Shown piece after piece: positions 1 through 6,652 of a stretch of 10,143 nucleotides of DNA; positions within the stretch are counted from its first letter, which is position 1; the number at the start of each line of letters is the position of its first letter. The DNA is from Paramuribaculum sp. GTDB lineage: Bacteria; Bacteroidota; Bacteroidia; Bacteroidales; Muribaculaceae. The notes beneath the pieces are model-generated. The model did no database searches. It worked only from the letters and a program-made list of their open reading frames with translations, and was not told the DNA's origin. Location: the NCBI GenBank assembly GCA_029058705.1, contig JAIDXA010000177.1, positions 1 to 10,143 on the forward strand, written 5' to 3'. The translations under genes were made by a program, and so were the position numbers.

Positions 1-2
1 AT

Positions 3-1136
3 CTTTCATCTTCCGGCTCAAAACGAAACATCTTCACAACCATCAACCTCGGACTGAGCTATCGCACCGGGACTGGATCTCAACGACGCTTAAAAAGCGA
101 TCAATTCTTAGAGGAAGACTTTCAGAACTCCAACAAATGGTTTTTCGAGGCAGTCGGAGGTGTTTTCATGCGGAGTCGCAAATGGGCATCCAACCACACC
201 TTTGCGATCGGTCTCGGAAAATGGTTTCGTCCGGAAAGCGGCTGGCGTCTGACCGGAGAATATGACTATATGAGTACCAACAAATACCGGTCATTATCAA
301 TCGGAGCGGACTATCTTGCGAATCTTACGACTCTTGCCGCCGGATTCGACGACGAGAGATTTTTTGACTTGAGCGCTTTTCTGGGACTTTCCGCCGGCGG
401 CGCCCATTACCAGAGTGTATATAACAAATTTGTCTGGGGGCCTCGTGTCGGTCTTCGTGCGGCATTCCGTCTCTCTCGAAGTTTCGACATTGTCCTTGAA
501 CCGCGCCTGCAGGCAATGCGGATTCCAGGATACACACGGTCTTTTACCCCGGCTCTTTTCTTCCAGGCCGGTATAAGCTACAAGATCGGACGGACGCATA
601 AAACTGCCGCTGCCGATGGTTCGGTTCTCGTTTCAGATGATTTTAACCGAAACTTCGCATCCATCATGTTTGGGCCCTCTCTGTTCAGCGAAACTATCGT
701 CACCAGCAACAAATCTGTCTCATACGTGACAGATGTAGCGTTAGGACGCTGGCTATCCGATGTTTCAGGCGTTCAGCTCGGTCTTTCCTATGATTTCATA
801 GACCGTGGATGGTCTTCACCTCACCTGAACGTCGGAACAGTTCACCTTGACTATCTTCTCAACATAACAACACTCGTAACCGGTAACACCAGATCTCGCT
901 TCAGTTTGATCGGCCTTGTCGGGCTCGGACTGGGCTGGAGCAATAAATCCTATGACAAAGTTTCTCCGGAAATAGAAGGAGGCCTGCAGTTCCGTTATCG
1001 GCTCAACGACAACATTCATCTGTCATTTTCGCCAACAATGGCATTCTGGCGGCCTCTGCTTAACGGCGGACGCAGAAACAACCACCACTTTATCGGAGTC
1101 GGACGAATGCCCCTGGGGGTGCCCTACAGCTTTTAA
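3..1136 (+). CDS. Tandem-repeat outer-membrane beta-barrel protein, 5' end missing
   Basis: The frame is open to the left edge, so the first ATG inside the window (168) is internal and the true start lies upstream; 377 residues are visible. The product looks like an outer-membrane beta-barrel protein: short alternating amphipathic segments rich in Gly, Tyr, Phe and Trp, and a C-terminal Phe (VPYSF) as expected for recognition by the BAM complex. There are two complete repeats of about 160 residues joined by a linker of about 20 residues containing Asp-Asp-Phe, and the end of a third repeat lies upstream (LGLSYRTG, matching AGISYKIG later). Matching landmarks include GKWF/GRWL and DYLANLTTL/DYLLNITTL. 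Each complete repeat can be read as eight strands. I do not recognise a named family and the substrate or partner is unknown. A hairpin follows the stop. The beta-barrel call is fairly safe; the function is not known. Confidence 0.75.
   Translation, partial: LSSSGSKRNIFTTINLGLSYRTGTGSQRRLKSDQFLEEDFQNSNKWFFEAVGGVFMRSRKWASNHTFAIGLGKWFRPESGWRLTGEYDYMSTNKYRSLSIGADYLANLTTLAAGFDDERFFDLSAFLGLSAGGAHYQSVYNKFVWGPRVGLRAAFRLSRSFDIVLEPRLQAMRIPGYTRSFTPALFFQAGISYKIGRTHKTAAADGSVLVSDDFNRNFASIMFGPSLFSETIVTSNKSVSYVTDVALGRWLSDVSGVQLGLSYDFIDRGWSSPHLNVGTVHLDYLLNITTLVTGNTRSRFSLIGLVGLGLGWSNKSYDKVSPEIEGGLQFRYRLNDNIHLSFSPTMAFWRPLLNGGRRNNHHFIGVGRMPLGVPYSF
138..590 (+). repeat. Barrel repeat unit A (protein-level repeat)
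   Basis: First complete copy of the repeated barrel unit, from WFFEAVGG to AGISYKIG. By eye it divides into eight amphipathic strands. Landmarks shared with the next unit are GKWF, DYLANLTTLAAG, a Gly-rich strand (FLGLSAGG) and a strand ending in Arg (LEPRLQAMR). At the DNA level only short words such as GACTATCTT survive (at 309 and 849), so the duplication is old. Boundaries are approximate. Confidence 0.65.
651..1133 (+). repeat. Barrel repeat unit B (protein-level repeat, C-terminal)
   Basis: Second complete copy of the unit, from NFASIMFG to the C-terminal VPYSF. Landmarks line up with unit A in the same order at offsets of 176 to 180 residues: GRWL, DYLLNITTLVTG (8 of 16 residues identical over the surrounding block), LVGLGLGW and SPTMAFWR. 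Its last strand carries the C-terminal Phe. Boundaries are approximate. Confidence 0.65.
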
Positions 1137-1146
1137 AACAACAGTA

Positions 1147-1186
1147 ACTGACATGCCGTCCCAACATAACGGGGCGGCATGTCAGT
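1147..1186 (+). terminator. Strong hairpin after the barrel gene
   Basis: The arms CTGACATGCCGTCCC (1148-1162) and GGGGCGGCATGTCAG (1171-1185) pair over 15 bp with one G-T wobble, and A1147-T1186 adds one more pair. The loop is 8 bases (AACATAAC). It begins 11 bases after the barrel stop. Only TAATTT follows, so there is no true U-tract; a terminator of this long-stem type is the likeliest reading, and being symmetric it could act in both directions. It also separates the barrel gene from thiH. Confidence 0.65.
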
Positions 1187-1193
1187 AATTTAG
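1186..1193 (+). promoter_or_regulatory. Weak -7-like box before thiH
   Basis: TAATTTAG differs from the Bacteroidota -7 consensus TAnnTTTG at one position and lies 23 bases before the thiH ATG. No TTTG-like -33 element stands about 20 bases upstream, where the hairpin is. It is a candidate only; read-through from the barrel gene or a non-canonical promoter is equally possible. Confidence 0.2.
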
Positions 1194-1216
1194 TGACATC
1201 CAAAAATAGATTGCAT

Positions 1217-2326
1217 ATGTTTTCTGAAGAACTAAAAAAATATTCGTGGGAAGAAACAACTGAATTCATAGGAAGCCGAAACACACGCCACGTTGAAATT
1301 GCATTAAGCAAGGATCAGATCGGCATTGATGATTTTATGGCTCTGATCTCACCGGCAGCCGTCCCCTATCTCGAAGAAATGGCACGTAAGTCACAACACT
1401 ATACACTTGAACGATTTGGGAAAACAATCTCAATGTATATTCCGCTCTACGTGTCAAACGCATGTACAAATGCTTGCGTCTATTGCGGATTTAACCACTC
1501 CAATCCATTTACCCGCGTAACTCTGTCTCTTGACCAGGTCAAAGCCGAATGTGAGGCAATCAGGAAACTTGGCCCATTCGAGAACCTTCTGATTGTTTCA
1601 GGAGAATTCCCAAGTCTCAACGGAGTCGATTATCTGGAGCAGGTCCTGCAGACAGCACGCCCCTATTTCAACAATCTCACAATCGAGGTCATGCCAATGA
1701 AGGAAAAAGACTATTACAGGCTGACCCAAAGCGGCTTGAATGGTGTTGTCTGTTTTCAGGAGACCTACAATGAGAAAGCCTATAAAACTTACCACCCTAA
1801 AGGCATGAAGTCAATATTCGACTGGCGGGTCAACGGGTTCGACAGGATGGGAGCAGCTGGAGTTCATAAAATCGGCATGGGCGTACTGATTGGTCTTGAG
1901 GACTGGAGAACCGATGTCACTATGCTTGCCCGACATCTTTTATACCTAAGAAAAAATTACTGGCGCACACGTTACAGCGTAAACTTTCCACGCATGTGTC
2001 CGGCCGAAGGCGGCTATCAGCCATCCGTTATAATGTCCGACAAAGAACTCGCCCAACTGACATTCGCATTCCGGATTCTTGACCATGACGTCGATATTTC
2101 CTATTCTACACGCGAGGCTCCAGCATTTCGCGCCAACATGATGAAGCTTGGCGTAACCTCCATGAGTGCAGGCAGCAAAACAGAGCCCGGCGGCTACGTT
2201 TCCACACCGGAGGCTCTCGAGCAATTCGAGGTCACCGACAGCCGCACTCCCCTGCAGGTTGCCGACGAAATCCGGCGTCTCGGTTATGAACCGGTTTGGA
2301 AAGACTGGGACAAAATATTTGATTGA
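1217..2326 (+). CDS. thiH: 2-iminoacetate synthase ThiH (radical SAM tyrosine lyase)
   Basis: ThiH cleaves L-tyrosine with S-adenosylmethionine to give dehydroglycine (2-iminoacetate) and p-cresol; dehydroglycine feeds ThiG for the thiazole ring of thiamine. The 369-residue protein carries the radical SAM cluster motif CX3CX2C at C83, C87 and C90 (CTNACVYCGF), followed by ThiH-family signatures QETYN, GVLIGLEDWRTD (about 223-233) and SMSAGSKTEPGGY (315-327). HydG is a relative, but it is about 100 residues longer with a C-terminal cluster domain that is absent here. I chose ATG 1217 because MFSEELKKYSWEE matches how relatives begin; the frame can extend to GTG 1193, only 7 bases beyond the hairpin. 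No thiC, thiG, thiS or thiE is in the window, and I see no TPP riboswitch upstream. The enzyme is anaerobe-typical (aerobes often use ThiO). Confidence 0.93.
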   Translation: MFSEELKKYSWEETTEFIGSRNTRHVEIALSKDQIGIDDFMALISPAAVPYLEEMARKSQHYTLERFGKTISMYIPLYVSNACTNACVYCGFNHSNPFTRVTLSLDQVKAECEAIRKLGPFENLLIVSGEFPSLNGVDYLEQVLQTARPYFNNLTIEVMPMKEKDYYRLTQSGLNGVVCFQETYNEKAYKTYHPKGMKSIFDWRVNGFDRMGAAGVHKIGMGVLIGLEDWRTDVTMLARHLLYLRKNYWRTRYSVNFPRMCPAEGGYQPSVIMSDKELAQLTFAFRILDHDVDISYSTREAPAFRANMMKLGVTSMSAGSKTEPGGYVSTPEALEQFEVTDSRTPLQVADEIRRLGYEPVWKDWDKIFD

Positions 2327-2349
2327 CATTCTTTTTTTCGGTAACTTTG
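2318..2349 (+). promoter_or_regulatory. valS promoter (Bacteroidota -33/-7)
   Basis: TTTG at 2318-2321 and TAACTTTG at 2342-2349 match the Bacteroidota primary sigma factor consensus TTTG and TAnnTTTG, with a 20-base spacer, the expected distance. The -33 element lies in the last codons of thiH. Transcription would start near 2355, leaving a leader of roughly 35 to 40 bases before the valS ATG. Confidence 0.75.
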
Positions 2350-2391
2350 CAGAACGATTTAATCCAGAAATTTTTTATTCCCATATCATTC

Positions 2392-5010
2392 ATGAAAGAA
2401 TTAGCCACTAAATATAATCCTGCCGAAGTCGAGGATAAATGGTACGCCTACTGGATGGAACACCGCCTGTTTCATAGTGAACCCGATGCGCGTCAACCCT
2501 ACTGCATTGTAATTCCCCCCCCAAATGTGACTGGCGTCCTTCACATGGGACACATGCTGAACAATACTATCCAGGACATCTTGGTTCGACGTGCGCGAAT
2601 GGACGGATTCAATGCGCTTTGGGTGCCGGGCACTGACCATGCATCAATTGCCACTGAAGCAAAAGTTGTCGGCAAACTCGCCTCGGAAGGGATCAAAAAA
2701 TCGGATCTTTCTCGTGAAGAGTTCCTTAAACACGCATGGGACTGGACCGACAAATACGGCGGAATTATTCTTGAACAGCTGAAAAAACTCGGAGCTTCAT
2801 GCGATTGGGAACGAACCGCATTCACTATGGATGAAATACGATCCAAAAGCGTGATTAAAGTTTTTGTCGACCTCTACCGCAAAGGGCTGATCTACCGCGG
2901 CAAACGCATGGTGAACTGGGATCCTAAGGCCCAGACGGCACTCAGCGACATAGAAGTCATATACAAAGAAGAACATAGTCGTCTGTTCCATCTGCGTTAT
3001 AAGATTGTCGGGGAAGACGGTTACGCTGTAGTGGCGACAACACGACCTGAAACAATCATGGGCGATACTGCCATGTGTATAAATCCAGCCGACCCAAAGA
3101 ATCAACATCTGCGCGGGAAAAAAGTCATTGTGCCGCTCGTCAACCGCGAAATTCCCGTGATTGAAGATGAGTATGTCGACATTGAATTTGGAACAGGCTG
3201 TCTTAAAGTCACTCCGGCTCACGACATGAATGACTATATGCTCGGACAGAAACACAATCTCGAATCAATCGACATTTTCAACGATGACGCAACTATTTCC
3301 GAAGCTGCCGGAATGTATGTCGGGATGGATCGCTTCGCCGTACGCGAACAAATTGCCAAGGATCTTGAGGCTGCCGGTCTGATCGAGAAAATAGAACCAT
3401 ACGAAAATAAAGTCGGCTATTCGGAACGCAATTCCGACACTGTCACCGAACCCCGCCTGTCCGATCAATGGTTCATGAACATGGAATCCTTGGCCAAACC
3501 CGCATTATCGGCGGTTGAGGATGACATTATCAGATTTATTCCGGAAAAATACAAGAATACATACCGTCACTGGATGACCGACATCCGCGACTGGTGTATA
3601 TCTCGCCAGCTTTGGTGGGGGCATCGCATACCGGCGTGGTATCTACCCGATGGATCTTTTGTTGTCGCTGAAAATGAAGCGGAAGCTCTTCAGCTTGCAC
3701 ACGAAAAAGACCCTGCGTTAACATTGTCTGATCTGCATCAGGAAGAAGATGGCCTTGACACGTGGTTCTCTTCCTGGCTGTGGCCCATATCACTGTTCAA
3801 CGGAATTCTGGATCCTGACAACAAGGAAATAGCCTATTATTATCCGACGACCACGCTCGTAACCGGCCCCGACATCATCTTCTTCTGGGTTGCGCGAATG
3901 ATTATGGCCGGATATGAATTTATGGGCAAGCAGCCTTTCAACAACGTTTACTTCACCGGAATTGTCCGTGACGAAATCGGCCGCAAGATGTCAAAACAGC
4001 TTGGCAACTCTCCTGATCCGCTGAAACTCATTGCCGATTACGGAGCCGATGGCGTGCGCGTTGGCATCATGCTTAGTGCTCCTGCTGGAAACGATATTCT
4101 TTTCGACACCCGCCTCTGCGAAACGGGCCGCAACTTTTCCAACAAGATATGGAACGCTTTCCGTCTTGTTATGGGATGGGACGTCAGCGAAACAGCCATA
4201 CAACCAGACTCAGCTAAATTTGCAATCTCATGGATGCAATCGAAGCTGAGTTGTGCGGTTGCGGAAATCAATGACCTGATGGCAAAGTTCCGCATTTCTG
4301 AAGCCTTGAAAGAAATCTATCGTCTCTTCTGGGATGACTTTTCATCATGGTATCTTGAAATGGTGAAACCCCAGTATGGATCACCGATAGACCGCTCTAC
4401 CTTTGACGCAACAGTCGGCTATTTCGATTCACTGTTACGCCTGCTGCACCCCTTCATGCCCTTCATCACAGAAGAACTTTGGCAGCATCTTGCCGAACGC
4501 AACCCAGGCGAATCAATCATGTATGCCCGGACTCCGGTCGCTGAAGCAACCGACAACGATATAATATCATTGATGGAACATGTAAAGGAAGTTGTCAATG
4601 GCATCAGGAATGTACGTGCAGTCAAAAACATCCCCAACAAAGACAAGCTCACGGTCAATGTGATAGGAACGTGGAACAAAACACAGGATGCTGCCATCTG
4701 CAAATTGGCCAATTGCGAGACAATCAATCACGATGCAGAAAAAAATCCGGCTGCGGCTTCATTTATTGTCGGTGTGACAGAGGTAAATATTCCCCTTGAG
4801 GGATCTATCGACAAGGATGCAGAGATAGCCAAACTCAAAAAAGATTTGGAATATATGGTCGGCTTCAAAACGTCTGTTCTCAAGAAGCTCTCCAATGAGC
4901 GATTTGTCAACAACGCTCCCGAAGCAGTAGTTGAAGCCGAACGTCGCAAACTTAATGACGCCGAAGCCAAAATCAGCAATCTGGAAAAAGCGATTGAAGC
5001 TTTGAGCTGA
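2392..5010 (+). CDS. valS: Valyl-tRNA synthetase
   Basis: This class I synthetase charges tRNA-Val in the cytoplasm and hydrolyses mischarged Thr-tRNA-Val. The 872-residue product has the usual length for Bacteroidota ValS. The HIGH-type motif is HMGH (51-54) after PPPNVTGVL. The CP1 editing domain shows TTRPET (216-221) and GTGCLKVTPAHD (267-278), whose Asp is the conserved editing residue. The second catalytic motif is KMSKQ (532-536), a variant of KMSKS, within GRKMSKQLGNSPDP. An anticodon-binding domain follows (WQHLAERNPGES region), then a C-terminal coiled coil (about 808-872, Lys/Glu-rich with LKKL). ATG 2392 (MKELATKYNPAEVEDKW) fits the family start. The frame extends to a TTG at 2323, but that would precede the promoter's transcription start and adds an unrelated stretch. 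No T-box or leader attenuator is visible. It is monocistronic by appearance: its own promoter before, a hairpin after. Confidence 0.98.
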   Translation: MKELATKYNPAEVEDKWYAYWMEHRLFHSEPDARQPYCIVIPPPNVTGVLHMGHMLNNTIQDILVRRARMDGFNALWVPGTDHASIATEAKVVGKLASEGIKKSDLSREEFLKHAWDWTDKYGGIILEQLKKLGASCDWERTAFTMDEIRSKSVIKVFVDLYRKGLIYRGKRMVNWDPKAQTALSDIEVIYKEEHSRLFHLRYKIVGEDGYAVVATTRPETIMGDTAMCINPADPKNQHLRGKKVIVPLVNREIPVIEDEYVDIEFGTGCLKVTPAHDMNDYMLGQKHNLESIDIFNDDATISEAAGMYVGMDRFAVREQIAKDLEAAGLIEKIEPYENKVGYSERNSDTVTEPRLSDQWFMNMESLAKPALSAVEDDIIRFIPEKYKNTYRHWMTDIRDWCISRQLWWGHRIPAWYLPDGSFVVAENEAEALQLAHEKDPALTLSDLHQEEDGLDTWFSSWLWPISLFNGILDPDNKEIAYYYPTTTLVTGPDIIFFWVARMIMAGYEFMGKQPFNNVYFTGIVRDEIGRKMSKQLGNSPDPLKLIADYGADGVRVGIMLSAPAGNDILFDTRLCETGRNFSNKIWNAFRLVMGWDVSETAIQPDSAKFAISWMQSKLSCAVAEINDLMAKFRISEALKEIYRLFWDDFSSWYLEMVKPQYGSPIDRSTFDATVGYFDSLLRLLHPFMPFITEELWQHLAERNPGESIMYARTPVAEATDNDIISLMEHVKEVVNGIRNVRAVKNIPNKDKLTVNVIGTWNKTQDAAICKLANCETINHDAEKNPAAASFIVGVTEVNIPLEGSIDKDAEIAKLKKDLEYMVGFKTSVLKKLSNERFVNNAPEAVVEAERRKLNDAEAKISNLEKAIEALS

Positions 5011-5047
5011 CCCTCAAAATCATTTTTCTATATTGCAGTCTCTCAAA

Positions 5048-5088
5048 TCAGGACGGCAGGACAGTAGAATCTTGTTCTGCCGTCCTGA
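5048..5088 (+). terminator. Strong hairpin after valS
   Basis: The arms TCAGGACGGCAGGACA (5048-5063) and TGTTCTGCCGTCCTGA (5073-5088) pair over 16 bp with a single G-T wobble around a 9-base loop. It starts 37 bases after the valS stop. CATTAACC follows, so there is no U-tract. Position and stability favour a transcription terminator or a 3'-end stabilising structure for valS mRNA. It shares the words GCCGTCC and CTGACA with the hairpin at 1147-1186. Confidence 0.65.
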
Positions 5089-5341
5089 CATTAACCGCGT
5101 CTTTGCGACTGTCTTACAGTTGAAATGCCCCCAGCCTAAACCCTCAAGGGAGTGCATGTTTTTATGATTCCAGCACAAATAGAAATTATGGAACATTTTC
5201 CCAAAGTTGAAGAGGGAGCGAGACCGCTGTTGTGGACAGTGATATTCGGTGGAAAAGAACAAATAACTACCCTAAAGAACCTACAAAAAGGACTTATTGC
5301 ATTTTTTTGCGAGGAATTTGAACAGTTTCTAAGTTTATTTT

Positions 5342-5373
5342 GTTGCTTTCCTATCCAATTATCGTTATCTTTG
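5342..5373 (+). promoter_or_regulatory. Aminotransferase promoter (Bacteroidota -33/-7)
   Basis: TATCTTTG at 5366-5373 is an exact TAnnTTTG -7 box. GTTG at 5342-5345 lies 20 bases upstream as a three-of-four match to TTTG; an exact TTTG at 5339-5342 gives a longer 23-base spacer. The start of transcription would fall near 5380, giving a leader of about 60 bases before the ATG at 5441. Confidence 0.65.
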
Positions 5374-5440
5374 CATGTAAATCTGCACGAATTCATCAGT
5401 ACGTGCGTTATCTCACACCATTTTCACAACCTGACAAACA

Positions 5441-6643
5441 ATGCCTACTATATCAGAGCGCGGCCAGATAATGCCCGAATCTCCAATTAGAAAACTCGTC
5501 CCCTTGGCTCGCGAAGCTGAGCAGCGCGGTGTAAACGTCATCCGCCTGAACATCGGACAGCCGGATCTTCCCACTCCTAAGGAAGGCTTGGATGCGCTTA
5601 AATCAATTGATCGTAACATTTTGGAATACAGCCCTTCCGAGGGATTGCTTTCACTGAGGAAAAAACTTGCTGATTATTATCACAGATTCAAAATCGATGT
5701 CACTCCGGACGATATCATAGTCACAACCGGAGGGAGCGAGGCTGTGCTTTTTGCATTTATGGCCTGCCTCGATCCTGGCGACGAGATCATTGTTCCCGAA
5801 CCAGCTTATGCCAACTACATGGCTTTCGCCATTTCGGCCGGCGCAAAAATCGTCACGGTTTCGTCGTCCATAGATCAGGGGTTCGCATTGCCTCCCGTTG
5901 CAGATTTCGAAAAGCTCATCACTCCCCGGACCAAAGGAATCCTGATCTGCAACCCAAACAACCCGACCGGCTATCTCTACACACAGAAAGAGATGAATCT
6001 GATACGTGATATCGTAAAGAAATATGACCTATTTCTCTTTTCTGATGAAGTATATCGCGAATTCACATACACTGGCGCACCATACATTTCAGCATTCCAC
6101 CTGCCTGGAATCGAAGATCAAGTTGTGCTGATCGACTCTGTCTCAAAACGGTATAGTGAATGCGGGATAAGAATCGGAGCATTAATCACAAAAAATGCCG
6201 AGCTAAAGAAAAATGTCATGAAGTTCTGTCAGGCTCGTCTGAGCCCGCCTCTGTTAGGACAGATTGTCGCCGAAGCATCAATTGATGCATCGGCAGAATA
6301 CATGCTGATGACATATAATGAGTATGTCGAGCGCCGAAAATTTCTCATCGATGGTCTCAACCGCATTCCGGGATGCTACTCCCCTATCCCGATGGGCGCG
6401 TTTTACACTGTTGTCAGCCTGCCTGTTGATGATTCAGAGAAGTTCTGTGAATGGTGTCTGCGTGAATTCGAATACGAGGGAGCGACCGTCTTCATGGCTC
6501 CTGCATCAGGCTTCTACACCACACCCGGCAAGGGACGGAATGAAGTGCGAATGGCCTACGTGCTCAAGCGAGAAGATCTCGAACGCGCATTGAAAGTGCT
6601 TGCTGCCGCCCTCAAAGCCTATCCAGGTCGCACAACAGAATAG
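5441..6643 (+). CDS. Class I PLP-dependent aminotransferase (aspartate aminotransferase-like)
   Basis: This 400-residue fold-type I aminotransferase uses pyridoxal phosphate to move an amino group between an amino acid and a 2-oxo acid. Visible cofactor features are the GGSEA turn (97-101), NPNNPTG (171-177), D202 in SDEVY (pairs with the pyridine nitrogen), and the Schiff-base lysine K236 in SVSKRYSECGIRIG. R370 in RNEVRMAYV is the expected substrate carboxylate arginine. Proteins like this are usually annotated as AspC or as a general aminotransferase; the exact substrate cannot be read from these motifs, so I give no symbol. ATG 5441 (MPTISERGQIMPESPIRKL) fits the family N-terminus and lies about 60 bases beyond the predicted transcription start. 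The permease gene follows after 9 bases, implying co-transcription, though no functional link is evident. Confidence 0.92.
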   Translation: MPTISERGQIMPESPIRKLVPLAREAEQRGVNVIRLNIGQPDLPTPKEGLDALKSIDRNILEYSPSEGLLSLRKKLADYYHRFKIDVTPDDIIVTTGGSEAVLFAFMACLDPGDEIIVPEPAYANYMAFAISAGAKIVTVSSSIDQGFALPPVADFEKLITPRTKGILICNPNNPTGYLYTQKEMNLIRDIVKKYDLFLFSDEVYREFTYTGAPYISAFHLPGIEDQVVLIDSVSKRYSECGIRIGALITKNAELKKNVMKFCQARLSPPLLGQIVAEASIDASAEYMLMTYNEYVERRKFLIDGLNRIPGCYSPIPMGAFYTVVSLPVDDSEKFCEWCLREFEYEGATVFMAPASGFYTTPGKGRNEVRMAYVLKREDLERALKVLAAALKAYPGRTTE

Positions 6644-6652
6644 ACGACTCTC

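Larger units (their letters stand above)
5011..5440. other. 430-base intergenic region
   Basis: No convincing gene is present between valS and the aminotransferase. It contains the strong hairpin at 5048-5088 and the promoter at 5342-5373, leaving about 250 bases (5089-5341) in which I can support nothing. That stretch is AT-rich towards its right end, with several T and A runs. A reading frame from 5152 runs through the promoter into the aminotransferase and looks fortuitous. Minus-strand frames overlap the hairpin or each other and look non-coding. Confidence 0.6.

Noticed and set aside
1137..1216. TPP riboswitch before thiH
   Set aside because: The region is only 80 bases, is dominated by one simple hairpin, and lacks the conserved riboswitch elements.
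1217..2326. HydG, the hydrogenase maturation relative of ThiH
   Set aside because: The protein ends at about 369 residues without the extra C-terminal cluster domain of HydG, and its signatures match ThiH.
2323..2391. TTG-initiated N-terminal extension of valS
   Set aside because: It would start before the predicted transcription start and add a Phe-rich segment absent from ValS proteins; the frame is open by chance over the promoter.
4215..4222. TAAATTTG inside valS as a promoter
   Set aside because: It is an exact -7 match but has no -33 element and lies deep within a coding region with no gene start downstream.
5141..5150. CCCTCAAGGG mini-palindrome as a structured element
   Set aside because: It could form only a 3-bp stem with a 4-base loop, which is too weak to mean anything.
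5020..5396. Minus-strand reading frames in the valS-aminotransferase gap
   Set aside because: They overlap the strong hairpin and each other, and their translations look like random low-quality protein.
5152..5490. 112-codon + strand reading frame between valS and the aminotransferase
   Set aside because: It runs through the predicted promoter and about 50 bases into the aminotransferase gene, has many Cys, His and Phe in an unusual mix, and resembles no family I know.
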